DNA of 64,000 bases from Bacteroidales bacterium UBA1181 (GCA_002310215.1 DBYR01000014.1:102460-166459); one strand, 5' to 3'. Shown: positions 34,432 through 43,167, counted from the stretch's first letter. A program made the numbers and translations. Notes: generated by a model not told the origin, from the letters alone.

Positions 34432-35583
34432 TCATTTCGGAGCTCTTTTGTATAGATATGCCGCAATGATGGCGAAGACTACATTCGGCATCCATGTCGC
34501 CAGCATCGGAGATAGATTGCCATTGACCGTGAAGGTGGACGAGATGGAGTAGAATAAAATATATAAAATGCTCAACAATAGACCTAACGCTAAATTAAGT
34601 CCCATGCCGCCCTTCACTTTCTTTGACGATAGCGATAGACCTATGATGGTTAGGATGAAGGAGGCGAACGGAAAGGCGTATCGTTTCTCGTACTCTAACT
34701 CGAAATTCTTGATGTTGCCGATGCCTCGGGTTTTCTGTCGGTCGATATAAACCTTTAGCTCATTGTTATTCATCTGTTCCTGCATGCCTGGAAAGATGAA
34801 GAAATCGTCTGGTATGATGTTGATCGTGGCATTCATCGTGTCGCCTTTCGTGATGGATTCATATAACCCGTTGAAATCTCGTTTGGTGTATTTGTAGTAA
34901 TGCCAGGAATGTCCTCCATCCCAAATGATATTTTGGGCGGTGATGCGTGATATGATGGTTTTGTCCTTGTAGACATCCATAGATACGCGGTGTCCTTTGT
35001 TCATTTCCCTGTCAAAATAGTCGATGTAGAGGATTTCGTTAGGCGAAACCTCCATCTGGACTTTTAGGATGTTGTCTTTCTTCTTCTTCTTGATATATTC
35101 CTCTTGGAAGTCGATACGTTCCACATTGGCGGGCGGTATGACGTATCCGCTGAGTATAAAGGTCATCAAGGCGATGATTCCGGCGGAAATCATATAAGGC
35201 CTTGTGATCCTGTAGAGGCTGATGCCCGAAGCGTAAGAGGCGATGATCTCCGAATTGTTCGCCATCTTGGAGGTGAAGAAGATCACGGCGATGAAGGTGA
35301 ACAGCGGACTGAACAGATTGGCGTAGTAGGGGATGAAGTTGAGGTAGTAATTGAATATGATCGCCTTGAGTGGCGCCTCGTGCTCCATGAAGTCGTCAAT
35401 CTTTTCGGATATGTCAAATACAACAGCGATGCTGATAATCAATAGGATGGAGAGGAAAAAAGCTCCCAGGAACTTTTTAATGATGTACCAGTCGTATCGT
35501 TTCAGACGTATGTCATCCCATGAGAATCCTTCTGTTCTGAACTTCGGGGTTGTGCCGTTGATTTGCGAATCTTGCTGTGTCAT
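34432..35583 (-). CDS. lptG: LptF/LptG-family lipopolysaccharide export permease
   Basis: I chose the ATG at 35583, which overlaps the tgt stop as ATGA (translational coupling), giving 383 residues. It has the YjgP/YjgQ layout: an amphipathic start (RLKRYDWYIIKKFLGAFFLSILLI), two more helices, an early motif (NNSEIIASYASGISLYRI, about residues 110-127), a periplasmic beta-jellyroll of about 150 residues, and three C-terminal helices (FASFILTIIGLSLSSKK). With LptB it would extract LPS from the inner membrane for transport to the surface. Whether it is LptF or LptG is not decided by sequence alone. Confidence 0.88.
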   Translation of the reverse strand: MTQQDSQINGTTPKFRTEGFSWDDIRLKRYDWYIIKKFLGAFFLSILLIISIAVVFDISEKIDDFMEHEAPLKAIIFNYYLNFIPYYANLFSPLFTFIAVIFFTSKMANNSEIIASYASGISLYRITRPYMISAGIIALMTFILSGYVIPPANVERIDFQEEYIKKKKKDNILKVQMEVSPNEILYIDYFDREMNKGHRVSMDVYKDKTIISRITAQNIIWDGGHSWHYYKYTKRDFNGLYESITKGDTMNATINIIPDDFFIFPGMQEQMNNNELKVYIDRQKTRGIGNIKNFELEYEKRYAFPFASFILTIIGLSLSSKKVKGGMGLNLALGLLLSILYILFYSISSTFTVNGNLSPMLATWMPNVVFAIIAAYLYKRAPK

Positions 35584-36710
35584 AATCTTACGCTTAGTTG
35601 TTTCACCATGGATGCTTTCCATGAAGAGAAATCATCCGCTAATATGTGTTTCCTCGCCTCTTTGACCATCCATAGGTAGAAGGCGAGGTTGTGTATGGAA
35701 GCGATTTGCAAAGCTAATAATTCTTCCGAAATGAAGAGGTGTCTCAGGTAAGCTTTGCTGTATGCCGTGTCTACGTACGATGCTCCGTCCGCCTCGATGG
35801 GGGAGAAGTCGTTCGCCCATTTCAGGTTCTTCATGTTCATGACGCCTTGCTTGGTGAAGAGCATTCCGTTGCGTCCGTTGCGGGTTGGCATCACGCAGTC
35901 GAACATGTCCACTCCCCGCTCGATTCCCTCCAATATATTGATGGGGGTGCCTACGCCCATGAGGTAGCGGGGCTTGTCGGTCGGGAGGATCTCGTTCACC
36001 ACCTCGATCATCTCGTACATCACCTCTGCTGGTTCGCCTACCGCCAATCCTCCGATGGCATTCCCTTCTCTTCCTTGTTCGGCGATGAATTCGGCCGAGC
36101 GTTGACGGAGGTCCTTGTAGGTGCATCCTTGCACGATAGGGAAGAAGGTTTGGCTATAGCCATATCTCGGTTCTGTCTCGTCGAAGTGCTTGAGCCCTCG
36201 CACCAACCAGCGTTGTGTGCGTTCCCATGACTGCTTGGCGTAGTTGTAGTCCGCCGTACCGGGCGTGCATTCGTCGAGCGCCATGATGATGTCCGCCCCG
36301 ATGATGCGTTGCGTGTCCACCACGTTCTCTGGCGTGAAGATATGCTTGGATCCGTCGATGTGGGAGCGGAAGGTGCATCCCTCCTCGGTGAGTTTGCGGT
36401 TGTCGGAGAGGGAGAAGACTTGGAAACCTCCGCTATCCGTCAGGATGGGTTTGTCCCATCCGTTGAATTTATGCAGACCGCCAGCCTGTTCGAGGATCTT
36501 CAGCCCGGGACGCAGGTACAAGTGGTAGGTGTTGCCCAGTATGATTTGGGCCTTGATATCCTCTTTGATTTCGTGCGTATGGACCGCTTTCACTGAGCCG
36601 AGCGTGCCGACGGGCATGAAGATAGGCGTTTCGATCTCGCCATGGTCTGTCTTGATCAGTCCCGCTCTGGCGTGGCATTTGGCATCCGTATGTAGTAAAT
36701 CAAACTTCAT
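35580..36710 (-). CDS. tgt: Queuine tRNA-ribosyltransferase
   Basis: The 376-residue enzyme exchanges guanine for the queuosine precursor preQ1 at position 34 of tRNAs with GUN anticodons. Diagnostic segments are TPIFMPVGTLGSVK (about residues 28-41), the active-site stretch LTDSGGFQVFSL (about 90-101), IGGLAVGEP and the second catalytic Asp region GVDMFDCVMPTRNGRNG. The zinc ligands of the usual CxCxxC motif are not present in the usual form near the C-terminus (the corresponding stretch reads SPIEADGASYVDTAYSKAYLRHL), worth noting. It sits in an operon with the upstream permease (14-bp gap) and lptG downstream (ATGA overlap). Confidence 0.93.
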   Translation of the reverse strand: MKFDLLHTDAKCHARAGLIKTDHGEIETPIFMPVGTLGSVKAVHTHEIKEDIKAQIILGNTYHLYLRPGLKILEQAGGLHKFNGWDKPILTDSGGFQVFSLSDNRKLTEEGCTFRSHIDGSKHIFTPENVVDTQRIIGADIIMALDECTPGTADYNYAKQSWERTQRWLVRGLKHFDETEPRYGYSQTFFPIVQGCTYKDLRQRSAEFIAEQGREGNAIGGLAVGEPAEVMYEMIEVVNEILPTDKPRYLMGVGTPINILEGIERGVDMFDCVMPTRNGRNGMLFTKQGVMNMKNLKWANDFSPIEADGASYVDTAYSKAYLRHLFISEELLALQIASIHNLAFYLWMVKEARKHILADDFSSWKASMVKQLSVRL

Positions 36711-36724
36711 CGCTGATTATTTGT

Positions 36725-37972
36725 TTAGTCGAATTTAATCGATTTGATAGGTGATATTTTTGCTATGATATTCGTCGGAATATGCAGAATGGCAGCGGAT
36801 ACGACGATCGTGCAGATGTTCACGATGATGATGTGCGCCAATTCCAGACGTGCTGGTACGAAATCCACGTAGTAGTCATCCGCATTGAGGGGGATGATCT
36901 GATGGTTCTGGAGCAGATAGCACACCGCTATTCCGATGATGTTCCCGATGATGATGCCTTTCCCTATGAGGAAGAAGGCATGATAGAAGAATATTTTCCA
37001 GATGCTCTTGTTGGTTGCCCCCATCGCCTTCATCAGTCCGATCATGTTGGTGCGTTCCAATATGAGGATTAATAACCCGGATATGATGGTGAACCCGGCG
37101 ACGAGTGCCATCAGTACCAAGATGATGACTACGTTGGTGTTCAGCAGATCGAGCCAGCTGAATATCTGAGGGTTGATTTGCTTGATGGTCCTCATCAGAT
37201 AGTAGTTCCCGTTGTTGTCGTATCGGTTGCCGATGACGCTGAACGCCTCTTCCTGCGCTTTGTCTAACTGCTTGAAATCGTTGATGATGACTTCCACGCC
37301 ACTGCATTGCTCGTCATCCCAGTTGTTCAGTTTCCGCACGTGCTTGATGTCTCCCATGATGAAGAGTTTGTCGTAGTCTTGGAACCCTGTTTCGTAGATG
37401 CCGCTCACGTTGAGCTGCCTTGCGCGGACCTTCCCGTCGATGATGAAGTAGGAGAGGTAAGAGTCTCCCACCTTCAGCCCGAGCAGTTCGGCGATTTTTT
37501 TGGATATGACGGTTTGGTTGGTCGTAGCGGTGTCGTTCACTTGGAACAAGTCACCCTCCTTTAGGTTATTACGGAAGAAACTCCATTCGTAGTCTTGGTC
37601 TATTCCCTTGAGCACGCAGCCTTGTATGACGTCTCCCACTTTCAGAATGCAGGGTTGTGTGGCGAAACGTTGCGCATGTTTGACGTCCGGTAGGTGCTTG
37701 AGGGAGTCGATGATGTCGTTCCCTATCTGTATGGGTTGCGTCTCGTAGGTTTGGTTGCTGACGGACGAGGAGATTTGGATATGGCTACCGAATCCGATGA
37801 GTTTCTCCCTCACCTCCGCCTTGAATCCGTTTAGGATGCCCACGGCGATCAGCATGACCGTTAGGCTCACCACGATGCCATTCATCACAATACGCACGAT
37901 AGGACGGGGAACATTTCTCTCGCCTTTTTTCTCGAAATGGATGCGTTTTGCGATGAATAGTTCTAAATTCAT
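36725..37972 (-). CDS. ABC transporter permease of the LolC/LolE (FtsX) type
   Basis: The 415-residue protein has one N-terminal membrane helix (about residues 28-48, VSLTVMLIAVGILNGF), a large periplasmic MacB-like domain (about 60-265) and three C-terminal helices (about 280-400) with the FtsX coupling segment MIGLMKAMGATNKSIWKIFFYHA. Lol permeases release lipoproteins from the inner membrane towards LolA. No ATPase gene is next to it. It lies 6 bp downstream of the aminotransferase gene. Confidence 0.87.
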   Translation of the reverse strand: MNLELFIAKRIHFEKKGERNVPRPIVRIVMNGIVVSLTVMLIAVGILNGFKAEVREKLIGFGSHIQISSSVSNQTYETQPIQIGNDIIDSLKHLPDVKHAQRFATQPCILKVGDVIQGCVLKGIDQDYEWSFFRNNLKEGDLFQVNDTATTNQTVISKKIAELLGLKVGDSYLSYFIIDGKVRARQLNVSGIYETGFQDYDKLFIMGDIKHVRKLNNWDDEQCSGVEVIINDFKQLDKAQEEAFSVIGNRYDNNGNYYLMRTIKQINPQIFSWLDLLNTNVVIILVLMALVAGFTIISGLLILILERTNMIGLMKAMGATNKSIWKIFFYHAFFLIGKGIIIGNIIGIAVCYLLQNHQIIPLNADDYYVDFVPARLELAHIIIVNICTIVVSAAILHIPTNIIAKISPIKSIKFD

Positions 37973-37978
37973 GTTCTG

Positions 37979-39178
37979 TTAGATAGTTCGACCAGGGTAA
38001 ACTTCCAATGCTTTCTTCAGCACATTCAAAGCCTTCGCCAGTTCTTCTTTCTCCAACACGTATGCCACGCGCACTTCGTTCTTGCCTTTGTCTTTTTCGG
38101 TGTAGAAACCGGTTGCGGGAGCCATCATGACGGTTTGTCCCTCATATTCGAACTCGTTCAGCAACCATGCGCAGAATTTGTCGCAATCGTCGATCGGCAG
38201 TCTTGCCACGGTGTAGAAGGCGCCCATCGGTATAGGCGTGTATACGCCTGGTATTCTGTTGAGGCCGTCAATCAGGTATTTGCGTCGCTCCACGTATTCG
38301 TTGTACATCTCCAGCATATACTCCTCCGGCGTGTCCATGGAAGCCTCCGCTACGATCTGTCCGATCAACGGCGGACTCAGTCTGGCTTGGCAGAACTTCA
38401 TCACGGCTTTCCTTACCGCCTCGTTTTTGGTGACGAGGGCACCGACACGAATACCGCATTCGCTGTAACGTTTTGACACAGAATCGAATAGTATGATATT
38501 GTCCTCGATGCCTTTCAGATGGAAGGCTGAGATGTATGGCGCACCCGTGTAGCAGAACTCACGGTACACCTCGTCGGAGAATAGGTACAAATCGTACTTC
38601 TTGACGAGGTCGCGTATCTTGTTCATCTCCTTCTGATTGTAGAGGTAACCCGTCGGGTTGTTCGGGTTGCAGATGAGGATACCCTTGGTCTTCGGGGTGA
38701 TCATCTCCTCGAACCGCTCGATGTGGGGTAGGGCGAATCCCTCCTCAATGGTGGAAACAATAGGTTTCACGATTGCTCCTGCGCCTATCGCGAAGGCCGT
38801 GTAGTTGGCGTACGCTGGCTCTGGTACGATGATCTCGTCGCCTGGATCCAAACAGGACATGAAGGCGAAGTTCACCGCTTCCGAACCACCGCTGGTGATG
38901 ATGATGTCCTTCTCGTCAACATCTATGTTGAATTTCTTATAATATTCTGCCAACTTGAGACGAAGACTTTTGAATCCGTTGCTCGGACTATATTCAAGGA
39001 TCTTCCGGTCAATCTTCTTCAATGTGTCGAGTGCGATCTGTGGTGTCTTCAAATCGGGTTGTCCGATGTTGAGGTGATACACCTTCACGCCTCTCTCTTT
39101 TGCTTTATCCGCCAATGGAACCAGTTTCCTGATTGGTGACTCTGGCATAATCTGTCCTCGGTTCGATGTCTGTGGCAT
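37979..39178 (-). CDS. PLP-dependent class I/II aminotransferase
   Basis: The 399-residue enzyme is of the aspartate-aminotransferase fold I. Visible features are the substrate loop YHLNIGQPDLKTP (about 35-47), SGGSEAVNFAF (about 95-105), CNPNNPTGYLYN, SDEVYREFCY, and the PLP lysine in FDSVSKRYSECGIRVG (about residue 235), with the phosphate Arg after it. It transfers amino groups between an amino acid and a 2-oxo acid; specificity is not readable. First gene of a four-gene operon with the permease, tgt and lptG. Confidence 0.9.
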   Translation of the reverse strand: MPQTSNRGQIMPESPIRKLVPLADKAKERGVKVYHLNIGQPDLKTPQIALDTLKKIDRKILEYSPSNGFKSLRLKLAEYYKKFNIDVDEKDIIITSGGSEAVNFAFMSCLDPGDEIIVPEPAYANYTAFAIGAGAIVKPIVSTIEEGFALPHIERFEEMITPKTKGILICNPNNPTGYLYNQKEMNKIRDLVKKYDLYLFSDEVYREFCYTGAPYISAFHLKGIEDNIILFDSVSKRYSECGIRVGALVTKNEAVRKAVMKFCQARLSPPLIGQIVAEASMDTPEEYMLEMYNEYVERRKYLIDGLNRIPGVYTPIPMGAFYTVARLPIDDCDKFCAWLLNEFEYEGQTVMMAPATGFYTEKDKGKNEVRVAYVLEKEELAKALNVLKKALEVYPGRTI

Positions 39179-39251
39179 ATATGTTGTGTTTTTACTAAAT
39201 TTACTAATCAGTCTTAAAAGATTCGCATCCCTTTCGTTTTAAATTGAAATG

Positions 39252-39259
39252 CAAAGATA
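39252..39259 (-). promoter_or_regulatory. -7 promoter box of the aminotransferase-permease-tgt-lptG operon
   Basis: The minus strand reads TATCTTTG, a match to TANNTTTG, 73 bases before the ATG at 39178. No good -33 box is seen. Confidence 0.45.
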
Positions 39260-39323
39260 GTAATTCTAATTGCTTTTTATGGTATGAGCGTTTAAATTTT
39301 TCTTGAGGAAGACGGATATTCTA

Positions 39324-39358
39324 ATTAAGAATTAAGAATTAAGAATTAAGAATTATGA
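39324..39358. repeat. Heptamer tandem repeat (ATTAAGA)n
   Basis: Four exact head-to-tail copies of ATTAAGA (39324-39351) and one degenerate copy (ATTATGA). It lies between the promoter of the aminotransferase operon and the stop of the upstream lipoprotein gene. A related array (TTAACTC-type) lies at 40440. Confidence 0.75.
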
Positions 39359-39399
39359 GTTAGTTGAGGTTTTTTATACTTGGGTTGATGGATGGGGGA

Positions 39400-40371
39400 T
39401 TACTCCTCATTGAGTCCGCCGGTTACGAGGATGGACTTGGCACCCCTGATTCCGCATTTCTGGTAGGTGGCATAGGCTTTGATGGCTCTATCCAATATCT
39501 CTTGGTTGGACTCTTTCTTGACATACCCTGTGATGGCGTCATGGATCGTGTAGGCTTCGGGTGCCATGAAATGTCTTGTCCAAACTATCGGGTTGACATT
39601 GGCAGGCTCCAAATAGGGCGAGAAGTGCGTTTTGCTTACGCAGGCAAGGATGATCACGTCACGTTTCTTCCCGTCCGTGTTGGTGAATCTGTCGTTTAGG
39701 ATGTGCTCCATCAAACCGTCGTGCCCGATATAGCTTATTAATTGCGAGTTGCCGCAGCATCCGATCGTCAGATTGTCGTTGACGTGGACGGTGTCTTTCC
39801 ATCTTCCGCATGAGCTGGAAAGGAAGTCGGAGATGCATTGCGCGATGTACTTCCCGTTGTAGGCGTCCGCCACCAAGTAATACTTTTGGCTGGCGTGTTT
39901 GAAAACGAGCCTCTCCATAATCGTGTCGTTGATGGTGCTGGTTTTCAGTAGTTTCCATTCAGCGCTTTTCTTGAAGAAGGTTTTAATGCCATAGCCGCAG
40001 CCCCAATAGAGGTTGGTGGATGGCTTTTGTCCGTTCCCTATGCTTGCGGGAACTTTCACGATCCCTTGGTTCTCGTTGTCGCAAAGGGCTACGAAGATAT
40101 GGATGGACTGGTAGGTCGAATCGAATTGGGTGTGTTGCTCCCTCCTTTCCGTAACGGGTGTGCCTGCGAAGGGGTCTTCGTCGCTCGTGTTGTCTTCCTC
40201 TTTTTGCACCATCGCCTCCATGGCTGTGTCGATGACGGACGAATCGACTTGCACCGAGCGAATCGAGTCCTCTCTTTGCTGGGGAACACCTTCCTTCGCC
40301 GCTCCCTTGTTTTGACAGGTGCAGACGAGGAGGAATATGCCGCAGAATAGTAGGCGGGTGATTTTGTCCAT
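39400..40371 (-). CDS. Lipoprotein with possible clan CD peptidase-like motifs
   Basis: The protein has 323 residues from the ATG at 40371, chosen because the lipoprotein signal (MDKITRLLFCGIFLLVCTC) starts there; the lipidated Cys is residue 17 or 19. After an acidic low-complexity stretch comes a conserved-looking domain: IHIFVALCDNENQGIVKVP, GNGQKPSTNLYWGCGYGIKTFF, LISYIGHDGLMEH (His217) and DVIILACVSKTHF (Cys244). A His-x-Gly after a hydrophobic strand followed by Ala-Cys after another strand resembles the catalytic dyad of clan CD (caspase/gingipain-like) folds. This is a hypothesis from motif order only. The domain seems widespread in Bacteroidetes as an uncharacterised protein. Confidence 0.65.
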   Translation of the reverse strand: MDKITRLLFCGIFLLVCTCQNKGAAKEGVPQQREDSIRSVQVDSSVIDTAMEAMVQKEEDNTSDEDPFAGTPVTERREQHTQFDSTYQSIHIFVALCDNENQGIVKVPASIGNGQKPSTNLYWGCGYGIKTFFKKSAEWKLLKTSTINDTIMERLVFKHASQKYYLVADAYNGKYIAQCISDFLSSSCGRWKDTVHVNDNLTIGCCGNSQLISYIGHDGLMEHILNDRFTNTDGKKRDVIILACVSKTHFSPYLEPANVNPIVWTRHFMAPEAYTIHDAITGYVKKESNQEILDRAIKAYATYQKCGIRGAKSILVTGGLNEE

Positions 40372-40408
40372 ATAATTTGCCATGAAAGAGTGAAACAACA
40401 TCCATTCC

Positions 40409-40416
40409 CAAATATA
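40409..40416 (-). promoter_or_regulatory. -7 promoter box of the lipoprotein gene at 39400
   Basis: The minus strand reads TATATTTG (TANNTTTG), 37 bases before the ATG at 40371. No -33 TTTG is found at normal spacing. Confidence 0.45.
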
Positions 40417-40439
40417 TGAATAATCTCTAAACTTTGTTT

Positions 40440-40466
40440 CTTAACTCTTAACTTTTAACTCTTAAC
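40440..40466. repeat. TTAACTC-type short tandem repeat
   Basis: Four copies of a 7-8-base unit (CTTAACTC, TTAACTTT, TTAACTC, TTAACTA) directly beside the groL terminator. Similar in type to the heptamer array at 39324. Confidence 0.55.
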
Positions 40467-40467
40467 T

Positions 40468-40503
40468 AAAAAAGAAAAGGGCCATCCGATTCGGACGACC
40501 CTT
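40468..40503 (-). terminator. Terminator of the groSL operon
   Basis: The stem AAGGGxCxTCCGA (40477-40489) pairs with the arm at 40492-40503, and the minus strand then has a T-rich run (40468-40476). It lies 26 bases past the groL stop. Confidence 0.8.
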
Positions 40504-40528
40504 CCCGTATGAGATATAATGTGGTGGA

Positions 40529-42166
40529 TTACATCATTCCGCCCATTCCGCCACCCATAGGAGGCATAGCAGGAGCAGCGGCCTTGTCATCCTTCTTCTC
40601 CGCGATCACACATTCGGTGGTCAACATCATACCTGCGATGGAAGCTGCGTTCTCCAAAGCCACACGCGTAACCTTGGCAGGGTCGATGACGCCCGCCTTG
40701 AAGAAGTTCTCGAACTTATCGGTACGAGCGTTGTAACCGAAGTCGTCCTTGCCTTCCTTCACCTTCTGTACGTATACGGCGCCCTCTTTGCCTGCGTTGG
40801 CGATGATTTGGCGGAGAGGCTCCTCGATGGCACGCTTGATGATCTCGATACCGGTGGTCTCGTCTTGGGTCTCACCCTTCAAGCCCTCCAAAGATGCGAT
40901 GGCACGGATGTAGGCCACACCACCACCAGGAACGATACCCTCTTCGATGGCCGCACGTGTAGAGCACAATGCGTCGTCCACGCGGTCTTTCTTCTCCTTC
41001 ATCTCCACTTCTGATGGCGCACCCACGTAGAGCACAGCTACACCGCCAGCCAATTTAGCCAGACGCTCCTGGAGCTTCTCCTTGTCGTAGCTGGACTTGG
41101 TCGTTTCGATCTGTGCCTTGATTTGGTTCACGCGCTCTGCGATGTTCTCCTTAGCGCCCGCACCGTTTACGATGGTCGTGTTATCCTTGTTGATGGTAAC
41201 CTTCTCAGCCTTACCCAACAAATCGATGGTTGCGCTCTCCAACTTGATGCCTTTCTCCTCTGAGATGACGATACCGCCCGTTAGGATAGCGATATCCTCC
41301 AACATCTCCTTACGACGGTCACCGAATCCTGGAGCCTTTACAGCAGCGATTTTCAAGGCGCCTCTCAATCTGTTGACTACCAAGGTGGTCAATGCCTCAC
41401 CGTCGATGTCCTCGGCGATGATCAACAAAGGACGGCCAGACTGTGCGGTGGCCTCCAAGATAGGGAGGATATCCTTCAAAGAAGAGATCTTCTTGTCGTG
41501 GATGAGGATGTATGGGTTCTCGAACTCAACTTCCATCTTCTCCGTGTTGGTGACGAAGTAAGGTGAGAGATAACCACGGTCGAACTGCATACCCTCGACA
41601 ACTTCTACGGTCGTGTCCATACCCTTAGCCTCCTCAACTGTGATGACACCCTCTTTCTTCACCTTAGCCATGGCATCGGCGATCAATTTACCGATCTCAT
41701 TATCGTTGTTGGCTGAAATGGTAGCCACTTGCTCGATCTTGCTGAAGTCGTCGTCCACTTCCTTGGCTTGCTTCTTGATGCTCTCGACCACTTTGGCAAC
41801 CGCCTTGTCGATACCTCTCTTCAAATCCATTGGGTTAGCGCCGGCTGCCACGTTCTTCAAACCTACGTTGATGATTGATTGAGCCAAAACGGTAGCGGTT
41901 GTTGTACCGTCACCAGCGTCGTCACCCGTCTTAGAGGCAACCTCCTTGACGATCTGTGCACCCATGTTCTCGTATGGATCGGCCAATTCAACTTCCTTGG
42001 CGACTGACACACCATCCTTCGTGATGTGAGGCGCACCGAATTTCTTCTCGATGATTACGTTACGTCCCTTAGGGCCAAGGGTCACTTTCACTGCGTTTGC
42101 CAATTCGTCCACACCTTTCTTCAAAAGGTCGCGGGCATCTGTATCGAATTTTATTTCTTTAGCCAT
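40529..42166 (-). CDS. groL: Chaperonin GroEL (Hsp60)
   Basis: The 545-residue chaperonin has the standard length. It contains the equatorial ATP-binding segments TLGPKGRNVIIEKKFG and DGTTTATVLAQ (Asp87-type motif), the apical domain, and the Gly-Met-rich tail GGGMGGMM. It folds proteins inside a double ring capped by GroES. The gene lies 47 bp downstream of groS; a terminator follows. Confidence 0.98.
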   Translation of the reverse strand: MAKEIKFDTDARDLLKKGVDELANAVKVTLGPKGRNVIIEKKFGAPHITKDGVSVAKEVELADPYENMGAQIVKEVASKTGDDAGDGTTTATVLAQSIINVGLKNVAAGANPMDLKRGIDKAVAKVVESIKKQAKEVDDDFSKIEQVATISANNDNEIGKLIADAMAKVKKEGVITVEEAKGMDTTVEVVEGMQFDRGYLSPYFVTNTEKMEVEFENPYILIHDKKISSLKDILPILEATAQSGRPLLIIAEDIDGEALTTLVVNRLRGALKIAAVKAPGFGDRRKEMLEDIAILTGGIVISEEKGIKLESATIDLLGKAEKVTINKDNTTIVNGAGAKENIAERVNQIKAQIETTKSSYDKEKLQERLAKLAGGVAVLYVGAPSEVEMKEKKDRVDDALCSTRAAIEEGIVPGGGVAYIRAIASLEGLKGETQDETTGIEIIKRAIEEPLRQIIANAGKEGAVYVQKVKEGKDDFGYNARTDKFENFFKAGVIDPAKVTRVALENAASIAGMMLTTECVIAEKKDDKAAAPAMPPMGGGMGGMM

Positions 42167-42213
42167 TTTTGTAAGTCTTAATAGTTAGTAGTAATTGTTT
42201 TGATATTAAAGTG

Positions 42214-42483
42214 TTAGATAATGGCGAGGATATCGCTCTGACGCATGATCAGGTATTTTTCTCCGTCCAACTCCAATTCAGTGCCAGCGTACTTGCCATA
42301 CAATACGGTGTCGCCCACCTTAACTACCATCTCTTCGTCCTTCGTCCCGTTCCCGATGGCGAGGATCTCACCTCTCAAAGGTTTCTCTTTTGCGGAGTCT
42401 GGAATGATGATTCCACTTGCCGTTTTCTCTTCTGCCGCAGCTGGTTTTACCAAAACCCTGTCTGCCAATGGTTTAATGTTCAT
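42214..42483 (-). CDS. groS: Co-chaperonin GroES (Hsp10)
   Basis: The 89-residue protein starts MNIKPLADRVLVKPA and has the mobile loop (EEKTASGIIIPDSAKEK, about 17-33) and DTVLYGKYAGTELELDGEKYLIM. It caps GroEL. It is first in the groSL operon; the upstream region carries repeated TTGGCACA boxes and an inverted repeat (42561-42649). Confidence 0.97.
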   Translation of the reverse strand: MNIKPLADRVLVKPAAAEEKTASGIIIPDSAKEKPLRGEILAIGNGTKDEEMVVKVGDTVLYGKYAGTELELDGEKYLIMRQSDILAII

Positions 42484-42560
42484 GATAATTATATTTTAAA
42501 TTTGTTTTATTAATATTCCACGACGCATCTGCCGCGTCTCGATTATCTACTATCATAATC

Positions 42561-42649
42561 TGTGCCAAACCTGTTTTGTGGTTCTTTTTCTGACAATTTG
42601 GGTAGGCGATGGCAGTCTTCCGTCCCAGGCGTGTGCCAATTTGTCAGAA
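42561..42649 (-). promoter_or_regulatory. Two TTGGCACA boxes and an inverted repeat upstream of groS
   Basis: On the minus strand TTTGGCACA (42561-42569) and AATTGGCACA (42632-42641) repeat the same core 71 bases apart. An inverted repeat TTCTGACAATTTGG (42588-42601)/CCAATTTGTCAGAA (42636-42649) matches at 13 of 14 positions. The TGGCAC core is the -24 element of sigma-54 promoters, but a good -12 TTGC is missing. A heat-shock or sigma-54-like control site is possible. Confidence 0.4.
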
Positions 42650-42661
42650 TGTGTTGCTTGG

Positions 42662-42699
42662 ATATGAAAAAGGAGACAAACGATGTGGTCTGTCTCCTT
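42662..42699 (-). terminator. Terminator of the DUF2147 gene
   Basis: AAGGAGACA (42670-42678) and TGTCTCCTT (42691-42699) form a perfect 9-bp stem; the minus strand continues with T residues. It lies 25 bases past the stop at 42724. Confidence 0.75.
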
Positions 42700-42723
42700 C
42701 TTTTCTTGCCGCGGGCAATCGTC

Positions 42724-43167
42724 CTATTCGAGTTTCTTCCAGTAAACCTTTTCGCTGAAAGGTCCGAACGAGCCTTTCACGCAGAGTGTCTTGGCGTCGC
42801 TGAACCAAATGTTGACGGTGAATGATTTGCCTCGGGTAGGGTCGTATATCTCTCCGTCCGTCCATTTCCCGTCTTTGTAGGAGACTTTCTCCACCAGAAC
42901 GATCTCACCGGCGGGTGTTTTTCGTTTCGCTTTGTCGGGGTTCTTCATGTCCGTACGGAGGTTGCCCTTCTCGTCTTTCGCTTTCTCTATCCAAATGATT
43001 TGGGCTTTGTAGGTGTTGGCGCCAGTCTTGCTGAACCGCACCTTGGATTTGTCTCCGTCTTGCTCGACCCAGTAGGTGCCGATGATTTTATTTCCTGCGA
43101 AATTCTGGGCGAAGGATGGTGCGACCATCGCGAGGAGACATGCTAATGTAAGGATAGTCTGTTTCAT
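42724..43167 (-). CDS. Secreted DUF2147-family protein
   Basis: The protein has 147 residues from the ATG at 43167 (signal peptide MKQTILTLACLLAMVAPSFA). In-frame ATGs at 43170 and 43206 would only lengthen the front. The mature part is a small beta-barrel-like domain with IIGTYWVEQDGDKSKVRFSK, DEKGNLRTDMKNPD, WTDGEIYDPTRGKSF and GSFGPFSEKVYWKKL, the pattern of DUF2147 proteins. These are periplasmic or secreted lipocalin-like proteins of unclear role. Monocistronic, divergent from pyrF. Confidence 0.85.
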   Translation of the reverse strand: MKQTILTLACLLAMVAPSFAQNFAGNKIIGTYWVEQDGDKSKVRFSKTGANTYKAQIIWIEKAKDEKGNLRTDMKNPDKAKRKTPAGEIVLVEKVSYKDGKWTDGEIYDPTRGKSFTVNIWFSDAKTLCVKGSFGPFSEKVYWKKLE

